A stretch of DNA of 64,000 nucleotides from Bacteroidota bacterium (GTDB lineage: Bacteria > Bacteroidota > Bacteroidia > 2-12-FULL-35-15), in contig JAOQAG010000041.1 of NCBI GenBank assembly GCA_025963715.1, positions 62,001 to 126,000 of the forward strand, given 5' to 3'. Under the pieces are notes generated by a model. It was not told where the DNA came from, searched no databases, and saw only the letters and a list, made by a program, of their open reading frames with translations. Shown here one piece after another: positions 26,572 through 38,100 of the stretch. The position numbers were made by a program, and so were the translations under genes. Each line of letters begins with the position of its first letter. The stretch's first letter is position 1.

Positions 26572-26609
26572 AAAGCCAGCTTTTCTATTATTGAAAAGCT
26601 GGCTTTTTG
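26572..26609 (+). terminator. Rho-independent terminator
   Basis: AAAGCCAGCTTTT (26572-26584) pairs with AAAAGCTGGCTTT (26594-26606), followed by T's, 20 bp after the stop of the 25788 gene. The hairpin sits only 20 bp before the next ATG, so the downstream gene is fed either by read-through or by a promoter hidden here. Confidence 0.85.
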
Positions 26610-26627
26610 TTTCATCCCGTTTTCGAA

Positions 26628-28043
26628 ATGTTCAGATTCACATTTATATTTTTGCTTCTTCCCTTTTCAATACTGTCCCAAAACACGTATTACGAGAAAG
26701 TATTCGGAACCTCCGGTAATGATGCGGCACGCTCTGTAAAACAGTTGAGCAGCGGCAGTATTTATGTGCTTGGCAGCTCCGATACGCTTGGAGGAGGAGA
26801 CATAACGCTCAGTAAGCTCGACAGAAACGGAAATTTGTTGTGGACCAATTATTACGGGACACCCAATCCCGACAATGGTTTTTATCTGAACCTAACATCC
26901 GATGGAAACCTTGTGTTTACAGGTGAAAGCCAAACAGCTTCTAATAATATGGATGTATTGATCTACAAAGTAGATACAACCGGTGCTGTGATCTGGAACA
27001 AGACATACGCCACTGCCGTGAATGAAACGCCTAAATACATTGAGCAAACAGCCGATGGAGGTTATATCATTGCAGGATCGCAAAATGATGTGTTTGGCTT
27101 TTACGACATGCTGGTGCTAAAGTTGGATGGTAACGGGGATTACCAATGGAATCAAACGTTTGGACGGAACAACAACGATGTCGCAGACATGGTACGCCAG
27201 GTAAACGGTACGTATATTTTAACAGGCGATACAAAAAGTTACGGTGCCGGAGGCAATGATGTAATGCTCTATGATCTTGATTCGCTGGGAAATGAGATCT
27301 GGTCGCACACGTATGGCGATTCGCTGCAAAACGGCTGCCAGGGGGTGTTTGTAACATCCGACACAAACCTGATTTCATACGGTGAAACAGAAATTTATTC
27401 TTCTTCTGCATTTGATTTTTATCTGCAAAAAATTGATCTGAACGGAAATAGTGTGTGGCGTTACACGTATGGTGGAACCGGTGCGGATGCCGTTTTTTCT
27501 GTCAGGGAAGATGCCGATGGCGGTTTTGTGTGTACCGGCTACAGCAATAGTTACAACGGTTTTAATCCATTGGATCTGGTGATCTTTAAAGTGGATCGTG
27601 ACGGGCATTTTTTATGGGAGCAAACGTATGGCGGCCCCGGGATCGATATTGGTTATGAACTCATCAAATCGGTGGACAATGATGGTTTTATTATTGCCGG
27701 ACAAACATTTTCCAACAACAATGATTATTATTTATTGAAGCTCAATAATGCAGGTGTGATCAGTGGAATTACCAATTATGAAAATCAATCCGGGTCATTA
27801 TCCGATGCATTTCCAAATCCTGCTAATGATGTGATGTCTATCAATTACAAATTAAATGATCCTGCAAAAAAATACACGATGGTGATTCGCGATGTGTGTG
27901 GAAAAATGCAGCAGCAAAAAACAATTGATGCTTCTGAGAATACAGTTAAAATGGATGTTTCGGCGCTAAGCCCCGGAATGTATTTTTATACGTTGATGAT
28001 GAATGATGCTGCAATTGTTACGAAGAAATTTGTTGTGAATTGA
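26628..28043 (+). CDS. Beta-propeller-type secreted protein with T9SS sorting domain
   Basis: 471 residues from ATG 26628; the in-frame TTG at 26607 lies in the upstream terminator and is rejected. Signal peptide MFRFTFIFLLLPFSILSQ, then ~6-7 repeats of about 50 residues with the pattern G(G)YI..G.......D.ll.K.D..G...W...yG (EQTADGGYIIAGSQND, REDADGGFVCTGYSNS), characteristic of SBBP/delta-60-like propellers. The C-terminal domain (SDAFPNPANDVMSINYKL) is a type A T9SS signal. Surface or secreted; ligand unknown. Confidence 0.88.
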   Translation: MFRFTFIFLLLPFSILSQNTYYEKVFGTSGNDAARSVKQLSSGSIYVLGSSDTLGGGDITLSKLDRNGNLLWTNYYGTPNPDNGFYLNLTSDGNLVFTGESQTASNNMDVLIYKVDTTGAVIWNKTYATAVNETPKYIEQTADGGYIIAGSQNDVFGFYDMLVLKLDGNGDYQWNQTFGRNNNDVADMVRQVNGTYILTGDTKSYGAGGNDVMLYDLDSLGNEIWSHTYGDSLQNGCQGVFVTSDTNLISYGETEIYSSSAFDFYLQKIDLNGNSVWRYTYGGTGADAVFSVREDADGGFVCTGYSNSYNGFNPLDLVIFKVDRDGHFLWEQTYGGPGIDIGYELIKSVDNDGFIIAGQTFSNNNDYYLLKLNNAGVISGITNYENQSGSLSDAFPNPANDVMSINYKLNDPAKKYTMVIRDVCGKMQQQKTIDASENTVKMDVSALSPGMYFYTLMMNDAAIVTKKFVVN

Positions 28044-28093
28044 GAATTTTTTTGAGTAAAGAGATTTTAATTTATAAAATTAACATCGCAATT

Positions 28094-28239
28094 ACACACC
28101 CCTAGCCCCTCTCAAGAGGGGAATTTGGCGCTTCAGGCATAAAAATCAGTACACCTGAAAATTAATTACCAATAAAAACTATAAATATGAATGTTGCAGA
28201 ATGATTCGGTTCCCCTCTTGAGAGGGGTCAGGGGTGTGT
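28094..28239. repeat. 146-bp palindromic element, family P3
   Basis: Arms 28094-28123 and 28210-28239, 30 bp with 28 matching, start ACACACCCCT; inside each arm is a smaller CCCCTCTCAAGAGGGG hairpin. The ~86-nt interior is AT-rich and has no ORF. The CTCCCTTGTGGAGAGGGCG stretch at 31488-31516 is a distant relative. Sits in the 339-bp spacer between the propeller gene and the sirtuin, which otherwise holds phrase Q. Confidence 0.8.
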
Positions 28240-28278
28240 CCCACCCAGCAAACCAATGAACCATTGAACACAGCACCA

Positions 28279-28332
28279 CACAGATTAGTATATTCGTAAA
28301 AATTAGTATTTAGTAGATTAGTAGATTAGTAG
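28279..28332. repeat. Phrase Q, copy 3, with 8-bp tandem repeat
   Basis: CACAGATTAGTATATTCGTA followed by AAAATTAGTATTTAGTAGA matches the copies at 7773 and 14683; here the tail TTAGTAGA is repeated in tandem about three times (28309-28332). A CAGATTCGTTTTTCGTTCC word follows. Confidence 0.6.
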
Positions 28333-28382
28333 ATCCACAGATTCGTTTTTCGTTCCTGTTTGTTATCTGTACAAAGGAAAAA

Positions 28383-29069
28383 TTATTTTAGCAGTTCTTT
28401 CACCAACGTTGGCAATCCAACACTCGCCTTTTCCCTGATCACGTTAAGATTTTCAATCCCGTTTACTTTTACTTCGCTCGGGTCGATCAGGTATTTTTGA
28501 ATGTTTGCAGGAGTAAAATCAATCAATCCCGCTGCAGGATAAACTACCATAGAAGTGCCTACCACCATAAAAATTTCGGCGCTTTCCGCGATCACATATG
28601 CATTGTCCATGAGCGGCACCATTTCGCCAAACCATACAATGTGCGGACGCAGCTGCGATCCTTTTTCACATTTATCGCCAAGCTTCAAATCAGCGCCTTT
28701 TATTTTATAGATCAGCGCAGGATCAACCGTGCTACGGCTTTTGATGATCTCGCCATGCAGGTGCAACACCTTTTTTGAACCGGCACGTTCATGCAGATCG
28801 TCAATGTTCTGGGTAATGATCTGCACATCGTATTTTTTCTCCAGCTCAACCAATGCAAAATGAGCCGCATTTGGCAGTGCTTCCAACACCTGTTTTCGCC
28901 TTTTATTGTAAAATTCCAGTACCAGTGATTTGTTTCTTTCCCAGGCTTGCGGAGTCGCAACCTCATTTATGTCATATTCTTCCCACAATCCATTACTGTC
29001 GCGAAAGGTTTTGATCCCACTTTCAGCACTGATTCCGGCACCTGTAAATACAACTAATTTAGGCTTCAT
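28383..29069 (-). CDS. Sirtuin-family NAD-dependent deacylase lacking the zinc tetrad
   Basis: 228 residues. SIR2 fold: FTGAGISAESGIKTFRD (NAD binding), TQNIDDLHERAG, catalytic His105 in LHLHGE, RPHIVWFGE and VVGTSMVVYPAAGL. Y54 and R57 (FYNKRR) match the acyl-pocket Tyr/Arg pair of SIRT5/CobB, pointing to desuccinylase or demalonylase activity as well as deacetylation. The region that normally carries four zinc cysteines (after His105, before RPHIVW) has only C134, so the structural zinc is absent. Cytoplasmic. Divergent from maeB. Confidence 0.9.
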   Translation of the reverse strand: MKPKLVVFTGAGISAESGIKTFRDSNGLWEEYDINEVATPQAWERNKSLVLEFYNKRRKQVLEALPNAAHFALVELEKKYDVQIITQNIDDLHERAGSKKVLHLHGEIIKSRSTVDPALIYKIKGADLKLGDKCEKGSQLRPHIVWFGEMVPLMDNAYVIAESAEIFMVVGTSMVVYPAAGLIDFTPANIQKYLIDPSEVKVNGIENLNVIREKASVGLPTLVKELLK

Positions 29070-29208
29070 TTTCGGGGTCTATTTTGACAGATAATCCATA
29101 AAAATAGAAATTTAAATTCATTGCGCAATTTTACCCTCCAAAATTCATTCTTTGGCTTATGTTGACTGATAAATTGTTATATTCGCAATTCAAAAATTTT
29201 TAAAGAAG

Positions 29209-31479
29209 ATGGCAAAGTTCAGAAAGCAGGATGCACTCGATTATCACTCACAGGGAAGGCCTGGAAAAATTGAAGTTATACCAACAAAACCACACAGCTC
29301 GCAACGGGACCTGTCGCTGGCATATTCACCGGGCGTTGCAGAACCTTGCCTGGAAATTGAAAAAAATCCGGAAGACGCTTACAAATACACCGCAAAAGGA
29401 AACCTGGTAGCGGTGATCTCCAATGGTACCGCCGTATTAGGGCTGGGCAACATCGGGGCACTGGCTTCCAAGCCGGTAATGGAAGGAAAAGGCTTGTTGT
29501 TCAAGATCTTCGCGGATATTGATGTATTTGACATAGAAGTGGATGCAACCGATATTGATACCTTTGTAAACACTGTAAAGGCTATTTCTCCCACGTTTGG
29601 CGGGATCAACCTGGAAGATATAAAAGCACCGGAATGTTTTGAGATCGAACGCCGCTTAAAAGAAGAATTGAAAATTCCGTTAATGCACGATGATCAGCAT
29701 GGAACGGCCATCATCTCCTCTGCGGCTTTGCTGAATGCCTGCGAAGTAGCGAAGAAAAAAATTGAAAAAGTGAAGATTGTTGTCAATGGTGCCGGTGCTT
29801 CCGCGATCTCCTGCGCAAAGCTGTACATTGCAGTGGGCGCAAAAAAAGAGAACATTGTGATGCTCGATAGCAAAGGTGTTTTATCGCCCGGCAGGACCGA
29901 CCTTGATGAACAAAAAACATATTTTGCCAACGCCGGTACAAAAGCAAAAACGCTGGAAGAAGCCATGAAAGATGCCGATGTTTTTGTCGGGCTTTCCAAA
30001 GGAAATGTGGTAACCCCGGCAATGGTGCAATCCATGGCAAAAAATCCGATCGTGTTTGCACTCGCCAATCCTGATCCGGAAATTCCGTATGCCGATGCAA
30101 TGGCTGCGCGTAAAGATATCATCATGGCAACAGGCCGCAGCGATCATCCTAACCAGGTGAACAATGTGCTGGGCTTTCCGTTTATTTTCCGTGGAGCACT
30201 GGATGTACGTGCCACGCAGATCAACGAAGCAATGAAGCTGGCTGCAGTATATGCGATTGCAAATCTTGCAAAAGAGCCGGTGCCTGATACCGTGAACTTA
30301 GCATACGATTCCAAAAATATTTTCTTCGGTCCGGAATACATCATTCCAAAACCGATCGATCCGCGTTTGATCTATACTGTTGCACCGGCAGTAGCCAAAG
30401 CAGCAATGGAATCGGGCGTTGCACAGCATCACATCACAAACTGGGATGGGTATGTGAATGAGCTGATCAACCGCCTTGGTTTGGATAATAAGCTGATCAG
30501 GAACGTTACCAACAAAGCAAAACAAAACCCGAAACGCGTAGTATTCACCGAAGCGGATCATTATAAAATTTTAAAAGCAGCGCAGCAGGTAGCGGATGAA
30601 GGCATCGCAAAACCAATCCTGTTGGGTGATGTAGAGAAGATCAGGAAACTGATCGCAGAAAATAATCTGGATCTTGGTGATATTCCGATCATTGATCCGC
30701 GCAGCAAAGAAGAAGAAGAAAGACGTTATGCATTTGGCGACCTGTTCTTTAAAAAGCGCCAGCGCCGCGGATTTACGCTGTATGAAGCGCGTAAGATCAT
30801 GAAAGAGCGCAATCACTTTGGCGCAATGATGGTGGAAACCGGCGCTGCAGATGCAATGATCTCGGGCTTAACGCGCAAGTATGCCGATCCGATCCGCCCT
30901 GCATTGCAGATCATCGGTGTGCAGGAAGGCGTGAGCCGTGTAGCCGGGATGTATATTTTAAACACCAAACAAGGCCCGTACTTTTTTGCAGATACCACCA
31001 TGAACGTAAATCCTACGGCTCAGGAACTGGTTGATATTACTGTGCTTACAGCCAATAGCGTAAAACAATTTAACATTACGCCGCGCATTGCCATGTTGTC
31101 GTATTCCAATTTCGGTTCGGCCGAAGGAGAATTACCGAACAAAGTGCGTGATGCCGTAGAGCTATTGCACAAAAATTATCCGGGAATGATCGTGGATGGC
31201 GAGATGCAGGCCAACTTTGCATTGAACAATGAATTGTTAAAAGAACAATTTCCGTTCTCCGATCTGGTAGATAAAAAAGTAAACACATTAATTTTTCCTA
31301 ACCTGGCTTCCGGAAACATCGCGTACAAGCTGATGCAGGAAATGGGCAATGCCGAAGCGATAGGTCCGGTATTGATCGGGATGAAAAAACCGGTGCATAT
31401 TTTACAGCTGGGCAGTTCCGTGCGCGAGATCGTGAACATGGTGACCATTGCGGTAATTGATGCACAGGCAAAAAAATAA
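29209..31479 (+). CDS. maeB: NADP-dependent malic enzyme fused to phosphotransacetylase-like domain
   Basis: 756 residues, the normal MaeB architecture. Residues 1-~420: malic enzyme (SLAYSPGVAEPCLEI, NGTAVLGLGNIGALASKPVM, MHDDQHGTAIISSAALLNA, Rossmann VVNGAGASAISCAKLY), which decarboxylates malate to pyruvate with NADP. Residues ~430-756: PTA-like regulatory domain (PKRVVFTEADHYKILKAAQ), where acetyl-CoA usually binds as effector rather than substrate. Cytoplasmic. First of the maeB-ruvA-sprA-gcvH order; 81 bp to ruvA. Confidence 0.95.
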   Translation: MAKFRKQDALDYHSQGRPGKIEVIPTKPHSSQRDLSLAYSPGVAEPCLEIEKNPEDAYKYTAKGNLVAVISNGTAVLGLGNIGALASKPVMEGKGLLFKIFADIDVFDIEVDATDIDTFVNTVKAISPTFGGINLEDIKAPECFEIERRLKEELKIPLMHDDQHGTAIISSAALLNACEVAKKKIEKVKIVVNGAGASAISCAKLYIAVGAKKENIVMLDSKGVLSPGRTDLDEQKTYFANAGTKAKTLEEAMKDADVFVGLSKGNVVTPAMVQSMAKNPIVFALANPDPEIPYADAMAARKDIIMATGRSDHPNQVNNVLGFPFIFRGALDVRATQINEAMKLAAVYAIANLAKEPVPDTVNLAYDSKNIFFGPEYIIPKPIDPRLIYTVAPAVAKAAMESGVAQHHITNWDGYVNELINRLGLDNKLIRNVTNKAKQNPKRVVFTEADHYKILKAAQQVADEGIAKPILLGDVEKIRKLIAENNLDLGDIPIIDPRSKEEEERRYAFGDLFFKKRQRRGFTLYEARKIMKERNHFGAMMVETGAADAMISGLTRKYADPIRPALQIIGVQEGVSRVAGMYILNTKQGPYFFADTTMNVNPTAQELVDITVLTANSVKQFNITPRIAMLSYSNFGSAEGELPNKVRDAVELLHKNYPGMIVDGEMQANFALNNELLKEQFPFSDLVDKKVNTLIFPNLASGNIAYKLMQEMGNAEAIGPVLIGMKKPVHILQLGSSVREIVNMVTIAVIDAQAKK

Positions 31480-31560
31480 CCTTCTTCCTCCCTTGTGGAG
31501 AGGGCGAGGGGAGGGGTACAAGCAACCATTTAAAAAATAAGCGTCTAAAAAAAGCAGCGT

Positions 31561-32148
31561 ATGATCAATCACATTGACGGGAAATTAGTTGAGAAAACAC
31601 CCACGTATGCCGTAATTGAAGCAGCAGGAGTGGGTTACATCATGCAGATCTCGTTGAATACATTTACGAAGATCGGTGATGCCGAACATTGTAAATTATA
31701 CACAGAGCAAATGTATGTGCGGGATGATATGCCGCGTTTTTTCGGGTTTGCAGATATAGCGGAACGTACATTGTTCCGTCATTTGGTATCTGTTTCAGGA
31801 GTAGGTGGAACCAGCGCATTGCTGATGTTGTCATCCTTGAGTGCTATTGAAATTCAGACAGCAATTGCAACCGGAAATGTAGCATTAATTAAAAGCGTAA
31901 AAGGCATTGGCGAAAAAACAGCACAGCGTATAATCGTTGATTTAAAAGGGAAACTGGGCAAGGAAGAATTATCATCCGACTTTTTTGTAGGAGCAGGCAA
32001 TACTTTAAAAGAAGAAGCGTTATCTGCACTCGTGATGTTAGGCTTCAATAAATTAGCAGCAGAAAAAGTACTGGATAAGATCATTAGAACAGAAGGTGCA
32101 GGACAAACAGTAGAACAATTAATAAAAGGCGCATTAAAGAATTTGTAA
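31561..32148 (+). CDS. ruvA: RuvA, Holliday junction-binding protein
   Basis: 195 residues. N-terminal OB domain (MINHIDGKLVEKTPTYAVIE), central tandem helix-hairpin-helix motifs (VSGVGGTSALLMLSSL; VKGIGEKTAQRIIVDLKGKL) and C-terminal UBA-like domain III (EALSALVMLGFNKLAAEKVL) that contacts RuvB. Tetrameric junction binder. Ends 25 bp before sprA, so the two are probably on the same transcript. Confidence 0.96.
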   Translation: MINHIDGKLVEKTPTYAVIEAAGVGYIMQISLNTFTKIGDAEHCKLYTEQMYVRDDMPRFFGFADIAERTLFRHLVSVSGVGGTSALLMLSSLSAIEIQTAIATGNVALIKSVKGIGEKTAQRIIVDLKGKLGKEELSSDFFVGAGNTLKEEALSALVMLGFNKLAAEKVLDKIIRTEGAGQTVEQLIKGALKNL

Positions 32149-32173
32149 AACCAAACCATTTACAATTTAAAAA

Positions 32174-35100
32174 TTGAGTTTTAAAGTATCAAAATATATA
32201 GTTGTTGGTGTAGTTTCTGCGGCATTGTTATCAATGATTGTGGGGTCTGATGCAAAAGTTCCCGGCTATTCGCATGCTTCGAGAAGTGATGTAGAGATGC
32301 CAATGATGGCTGTGGATACACCAGATCCGGAGGATGCTACGCCTATCATACTGCCTTATCATTTTTCCGACCAATCCACCGGTGACCCGCTCAATTACCC
32401 TAACGGCGGTGGTTTAATGCTGAACAATCCGGCTAACGTAAATACAAATGTAGAATACGATCCTACAACCGGTAATTACAACATCAATCAAAAAATGGGA
32501 AACATGGACTATCGCCCGCCAACATACATGGAGAGCGAAGAGTACCAGGATTACCAATTTAAAAAACAAACCAAAAATTACTGGAACCAGCGTGCTCATG
32601 CCGAATCGGCCAACAGTCAGAATAATGCGGTGATCCCGAAGCTGCGTGTAGGTGGTGAGATCTTCGATAGGATCTTTGGTGGAAACACCGTGGATATCCG
32701 CCCGAATGGTTCTGCCGAATTGATCTTCGCGTACCAGGGAACAAAAACAGAAAACCCTGCTTTACCTGAAAAACAAAGGAAGATCAGCACATTCGACTTT
32801 AACGAAAAAATTCAGCTGAACGTAGTCGGTAAGATCGGTGATAAATTAAAATTAACAACCAGCTACAATACCGAAGCAACATTTGATTATGAAAATCAAA
32901 TGAAGCTGGAATATACCGGTTATGAAGATGAGATCATTAAAAAGATAGAAGCCGGTAACGTAAGCATGCCGCTAAACGGAACGCTGATCACCGGTAGCCA
33001 GACCTTGTTTGGGGTGAAAACACAATTGCAGTTCGGACGATTAACGGTAACCAGTATCTTATCACAACAAAAAGGAAAAAAATCGGAAGTAGATGTAACC
33101 GGTGGTGCGCAGGTGAGCAGGTATGAAATTGCAGGTGACGCTTATGAAGCTAACAAACACTTTTTCCTTGGCCAGTTTTTCCGCGATCATTTTAATGATG
33201 CGTTAGCGGGTTTGCCGTTCATCAATTCTTCTGCAAACATTAACAGGATAGAGGTATGGGTTTCTAATACAACCGGCGCTACCAACGATGTACGTTATGC
33301 AGCATCATTTGCCGATCTGGCTGAGGATGGAAGCCACATTGTGGGCACAGCTTCCACTTACATTGCAGATATGAGCACGGCCGTGCCTGCATTGCCTTTT
33401 AATGATCAGAACAATTTGTATTCACAGATGGTGGCGTTGGGTACAGCTACAGGTGGTGGTACGAGGGGAATAACGACCGCAAGTACCACTATTGATAATG
33501 CCAGTACGCATCGTATGCAATCTTCCATAAATTACCTCACGGGAAATATGCGAAAGCTGCAGCCATCGGAATACACGCTGAATGCGCAATTAGGATTTAT
33601 TTCCCTGAACCAGCAGCTGAATCCGGAGCAGGTGCTTGCCGTTGCATACCAGTATACGTATTTGGGACAAACCTATACGGTGGGTGAGTTTTCAGACGGC
33701 GGGATCAGCGCGCCACAAATGCTGTTCCTGAAAATGCTGAAAGCAGATGCGCCGAACACCAAGTTCCCGATCTGGAATTTGATGATGAAAAACGTATATT
33801 CCATTGGTGCATACCAGGTAAGTGCAAAAGATTTTAAGCTGGATGTGTATTATACCAATGCCGCAACCGGTACGGATATTAATTACCTGCCTGTTACCGG
33901 CGAGCCATTGTTAACTTCCAAACCATTGATCCAGGTGTTAAACCTTGATAGGTTGAACAAACAAAACGACCAATCGCCGGATGGAGTGTTCGATTACGTG
34001 GATGGAGTAACGATCAATTCCAACAACGGGCGCGTTATTTTCCCGGTAGTAGAGCCTTTCGGAGATTTTTTACGAACGAAATTTGTTAATAATCCCACAC
34101 TTGCAAACGATTACGTATTTGATCAGTTGTACGATTCCACAAAAGTGTCAGCGCAGCAAACGGGTTTGCGGCTCAACCGCTTTAAACTCAAAGGACAATA
34201 CCAGTCGGCATCCGGCTCCGATATTTCCCTTGGTGCGCCAAATGTACCGCAGGGTTCTGTAACGGTTACTGCCGGTGGTGTTCAGCTTACGGAGAATGTG
34301 GATTATACCGTGGATTATACGCTCGGCCGTTTGAAGATCATCAACGAAGGGATCCTGAATTCCGGTACACCGATCAAGATCTCGCTCGAAAGTAATGCCT
34401 TGTTTGCGATCCAGTCCAAAACACTTTTTGGGACGCATTTGGATTACAAGATCAATAAAGATTTTAATATCGGTGCCACCATCATGAATTTAACCGAACG
34501 GCCGCTGACCAAAAAAGTAAACATCGGTGATGAGCCGGTAAGCAATACCATTTGGGGATTGGATGGAAACTACAGGACCGATGCGCCTTTCCTGACGCGT
34601 TTGGTGGACAAGATCCCATTGATCGAAACGAAGGAGATGAGTACGATTACTGCCGCCGGTGAGTTTGCATATTTAATTCCCGGTCACAGCAAGGCGATCG
34701 GTAAGGATGGAAACTCCTACATCGACGATTTTGAAGGCAGCCAGTCTACAATTGATATGCGTTCACAAGGCTCCTGGAGCATTGCGAGTACGCCGCAGGG
34801 GCAGCGTGCGCTTTTCCCGGAAGCAGATTCGGTGAACAGCCTGGCATTTGGCTATAACAGGGCACGATTGAACTGGTATGTGATCGATAACATTTTATTA
34901 CGTCCGCAAACTGGAACTCCCGGGAATGACAATAGCACCATGATGTCGAATAACTTCATGCGTGAAATTCCGGAAACGGAGGTATTTCCGAACAAACAAT
35001 CGCCATCCGGGCAAACCGCCAATATTGCCACGCTGGATCTTGCCTATTACCCATCGGAGCGTGGGCCTTATAATTACAACGTGGATCCAACTGCAACTGC

Positions 35101-38100
35101 CGCCGGGTTAACACCTGCCGGAAAGCTTGCAAATCCTGCATCACGCTGGGGTGGAGTTATGCGTGCCATTACCACCAACGATTTTGAAGCAGCAAATATT
35201 GAATACATCCAGTTTTGGGTAATGGATCCGTTCAATTCGGATCTGCCTGCAGCCAGCCGTAACTCTACCGGTGACTTGTATTTCAACTTAGGAAACGTAT
35301 CGGAAGATGTACTGCATGACGGTTTTAAAAGTGCAGAAAACGTATTGCCTGCGCCAAGTACAGCGGATCAGAATTCAGGACAGAATTTACCGACCGATAC
35401 TACCATTTGGGGACGTGTACCATTGGTGCAGCCATTGGTAAATGCGTTTAACAGCTCCAATGGCGACAGGGCATCACAGGATGTGGGGCTTGATGGATTT
35501 AACGATGCACAGGAAGCAGGTTTTTTTAATCAGTACGTGAGCAGGGTGCAAACAGTTGTAACAAATACTGCTGCACGTGATAGTATTGTAACCGATCCGT
35601 CGGGAGATGATTTCCATTATTTCAAAGGAAGCTCTTATGATGGTGCTGCAAATTTTACTACGCTTGACCGCTATAAAGAATGGAACGGGATGGAAGGAAA
35701 TTCCAGGACAACGGAACAATCGCCGGAAAGTTACCCGACTCCGGGACCAACTTCGGGAACACCAAACGTAGAGGACATTAACAGGGATAATAACTTAAGT
35801 ACATCCGAAAGTTATTTCCAGTATCACATCAGCTTAAAGCCAAGCGATTTTGGTGCAGTGGGTAGTAATTACATTACGGATATTTATGAAACTACCGGCC
35901 AGAATATCAAAGACGGAAGTACAAAACCGATCAAATGGTACCAGTTTAAAATTCCAATTAAAGTTCCGGAAGCCAGGGTTGGTACGATCGAAAATTTTCA
36001 GTCGATACGCTTCATGCGTATGTTCTTTAAAAATGTGGACAAACCGATCGTAATGCGTTTTGCACGATTGGAGCTGGTGCGTGGAGAATGGCGTAAATAC
36101 GGCTTTGACCTGGAATCGCCGGGCTTGTATATTCCGAATGATGACAACACCACACAATTTGATATCGGCGCGGTGAACATTGAAGAGAACGGAAGTAAAA
36201 CACCGGTAAACTATGTATTGCCTCCGGGTATTGAGCGTGAGGTAAGTGCGGCATCTGCGGCATTGATCAAACAAAATGAGCAGGCCATGTCGCTTACCGT
36301 TTGTAACCTGAAAGACGGTAATTCGCGTGCTGCATATAAAAATACCGACCTGGATGTACGTTCCTACAAAAAAATGAAAATGTACATTCACGGTGAAGCA
36401 TCCGCAAACACAAGTGATCAGCTGCATGATAACGATCTTCGTGTATTCATTCGTTTGGGTACCGATTACACGGATAATTATTACGAGTATGAAATTCCAT
36501 TAGCGATTACACCTCCCGGAAATTATAACGGAACCAATTCCGACGACCAGTACAAAGTATGGCCGGAAGGAAATGAAATGATCCTGGAATTTGCAAAATT
36601 ACAGGCGGCGAAACAGAAGCGGAATATTGATATGGCCGGAAACCCTGCCATTACACTGGCTTCGGAATATACGGTGGCGGATGCTAACCGTGTGATCACG
36701 ATCAAGGGGAACCCGAATTTAAGTGCGATCAAAACGATCATGATCGGGGTGCGCAATCCGAAAAAGAACAGCCCGGGTGATGTAGCGGACGATGGACGCT
36801 CGAAATGTGCGCAGGTGTGGGTAAACGAACTTCGTTTGAGTGATTTTGACCAGTCGGGCGGCTGGGCTGCAAACGCACGTGTAACTGCTAAATTAGCAGA
36901 TTTTGGAACCGTTTCCGTTTCCGGGAACATGTATACGCCGGGGTTTGGAAGTATTGAAGATAAAGTGGGCGAGCGTAAAAAAGAAACGCTCAAACAATAC
37001 GATCTGTCATCGAGCCTGGAGCTTGGTAAATTTATTCCGCAGGAGTACAATGTTCACATCCCAATGTACGTAGGCTATTCCGAAACATTTATCACGCCGC
37101 AGTATAATCCGCTTGACCCGGACATTTTACTGGCGCCTACGTTGAAGGATCCGTCGATTCCGAAAGCACAGCGCGATTCGATCAAGCGTGTAACCGAAGA
37201 TTATACGAAACGGAAGAGCATCAACTTTACCAATGTGAAAAAAGACAAAGGAAAGAATGCAAAGAAACCGCACATTTATGATGTAGAGAATTTTGCTGCC
37301 TCGTATTCTTACAACGAGATCTACAAACGGAATGTAAGCATTGAATACAACTCAGAAAAAACGTATCATGGCGGATTGAATTATAATTATTCGCCGCAGC
37401 CGAAGAACATTAAACCGTTTGCAAAAACAAAAATTTTCCAGTCGAAATATTTAACGCTCATCAAGGATATTAACTTTTATCCGTATCCGAACAAGTTAGG
37501 ATTCTCAACGGATGTCAACCGCGATTACAGCTTATCGAAAAGCAGGAATACTACCGGCGATGACATTATTATTTTACCGACGTTCAGTAAAACGTTCAAT
37601 GTAAACCGTAATTACGACCTGAAATACGACATTACGAAAAACCTGAAACTGGATTTTGTAGCCACTAACCAGGAACGCTTACTGGAGCCGGATGGAGAAA
37701 TAACCGGCGCTATCAGGGATACTGTGAAAAAAGAATTTTTTGAAAGGTTGAAAAAAACACAGTACAACCAGCAAATCAATTTAAATTACACGATCCCGAT
37801 CAATAAAATTCCATTGCTGGATTTTACCACTGCAAGTGTGCGTTATTCGGGAACGTATAACTGGACCCATTCTCCGTTGTACAATACGGAGAAGGATGCT
37901 GAAGGAAAATGGATCGGTAAGGATTCGATTGGAAACACGATCCAGAACTCGCGTAATATTTCCTGGACGGGACAAGCGAACATGGTAACGCTGTACAATA
38001 AGATTCCGTACCTGAAAAAGATCAACCAGAAACAGAATAAAAACAGCACCGGCAAGGGTGGAAGAGGATTGCCACCGCCAAGAACATCCGCCAGTGCAAA

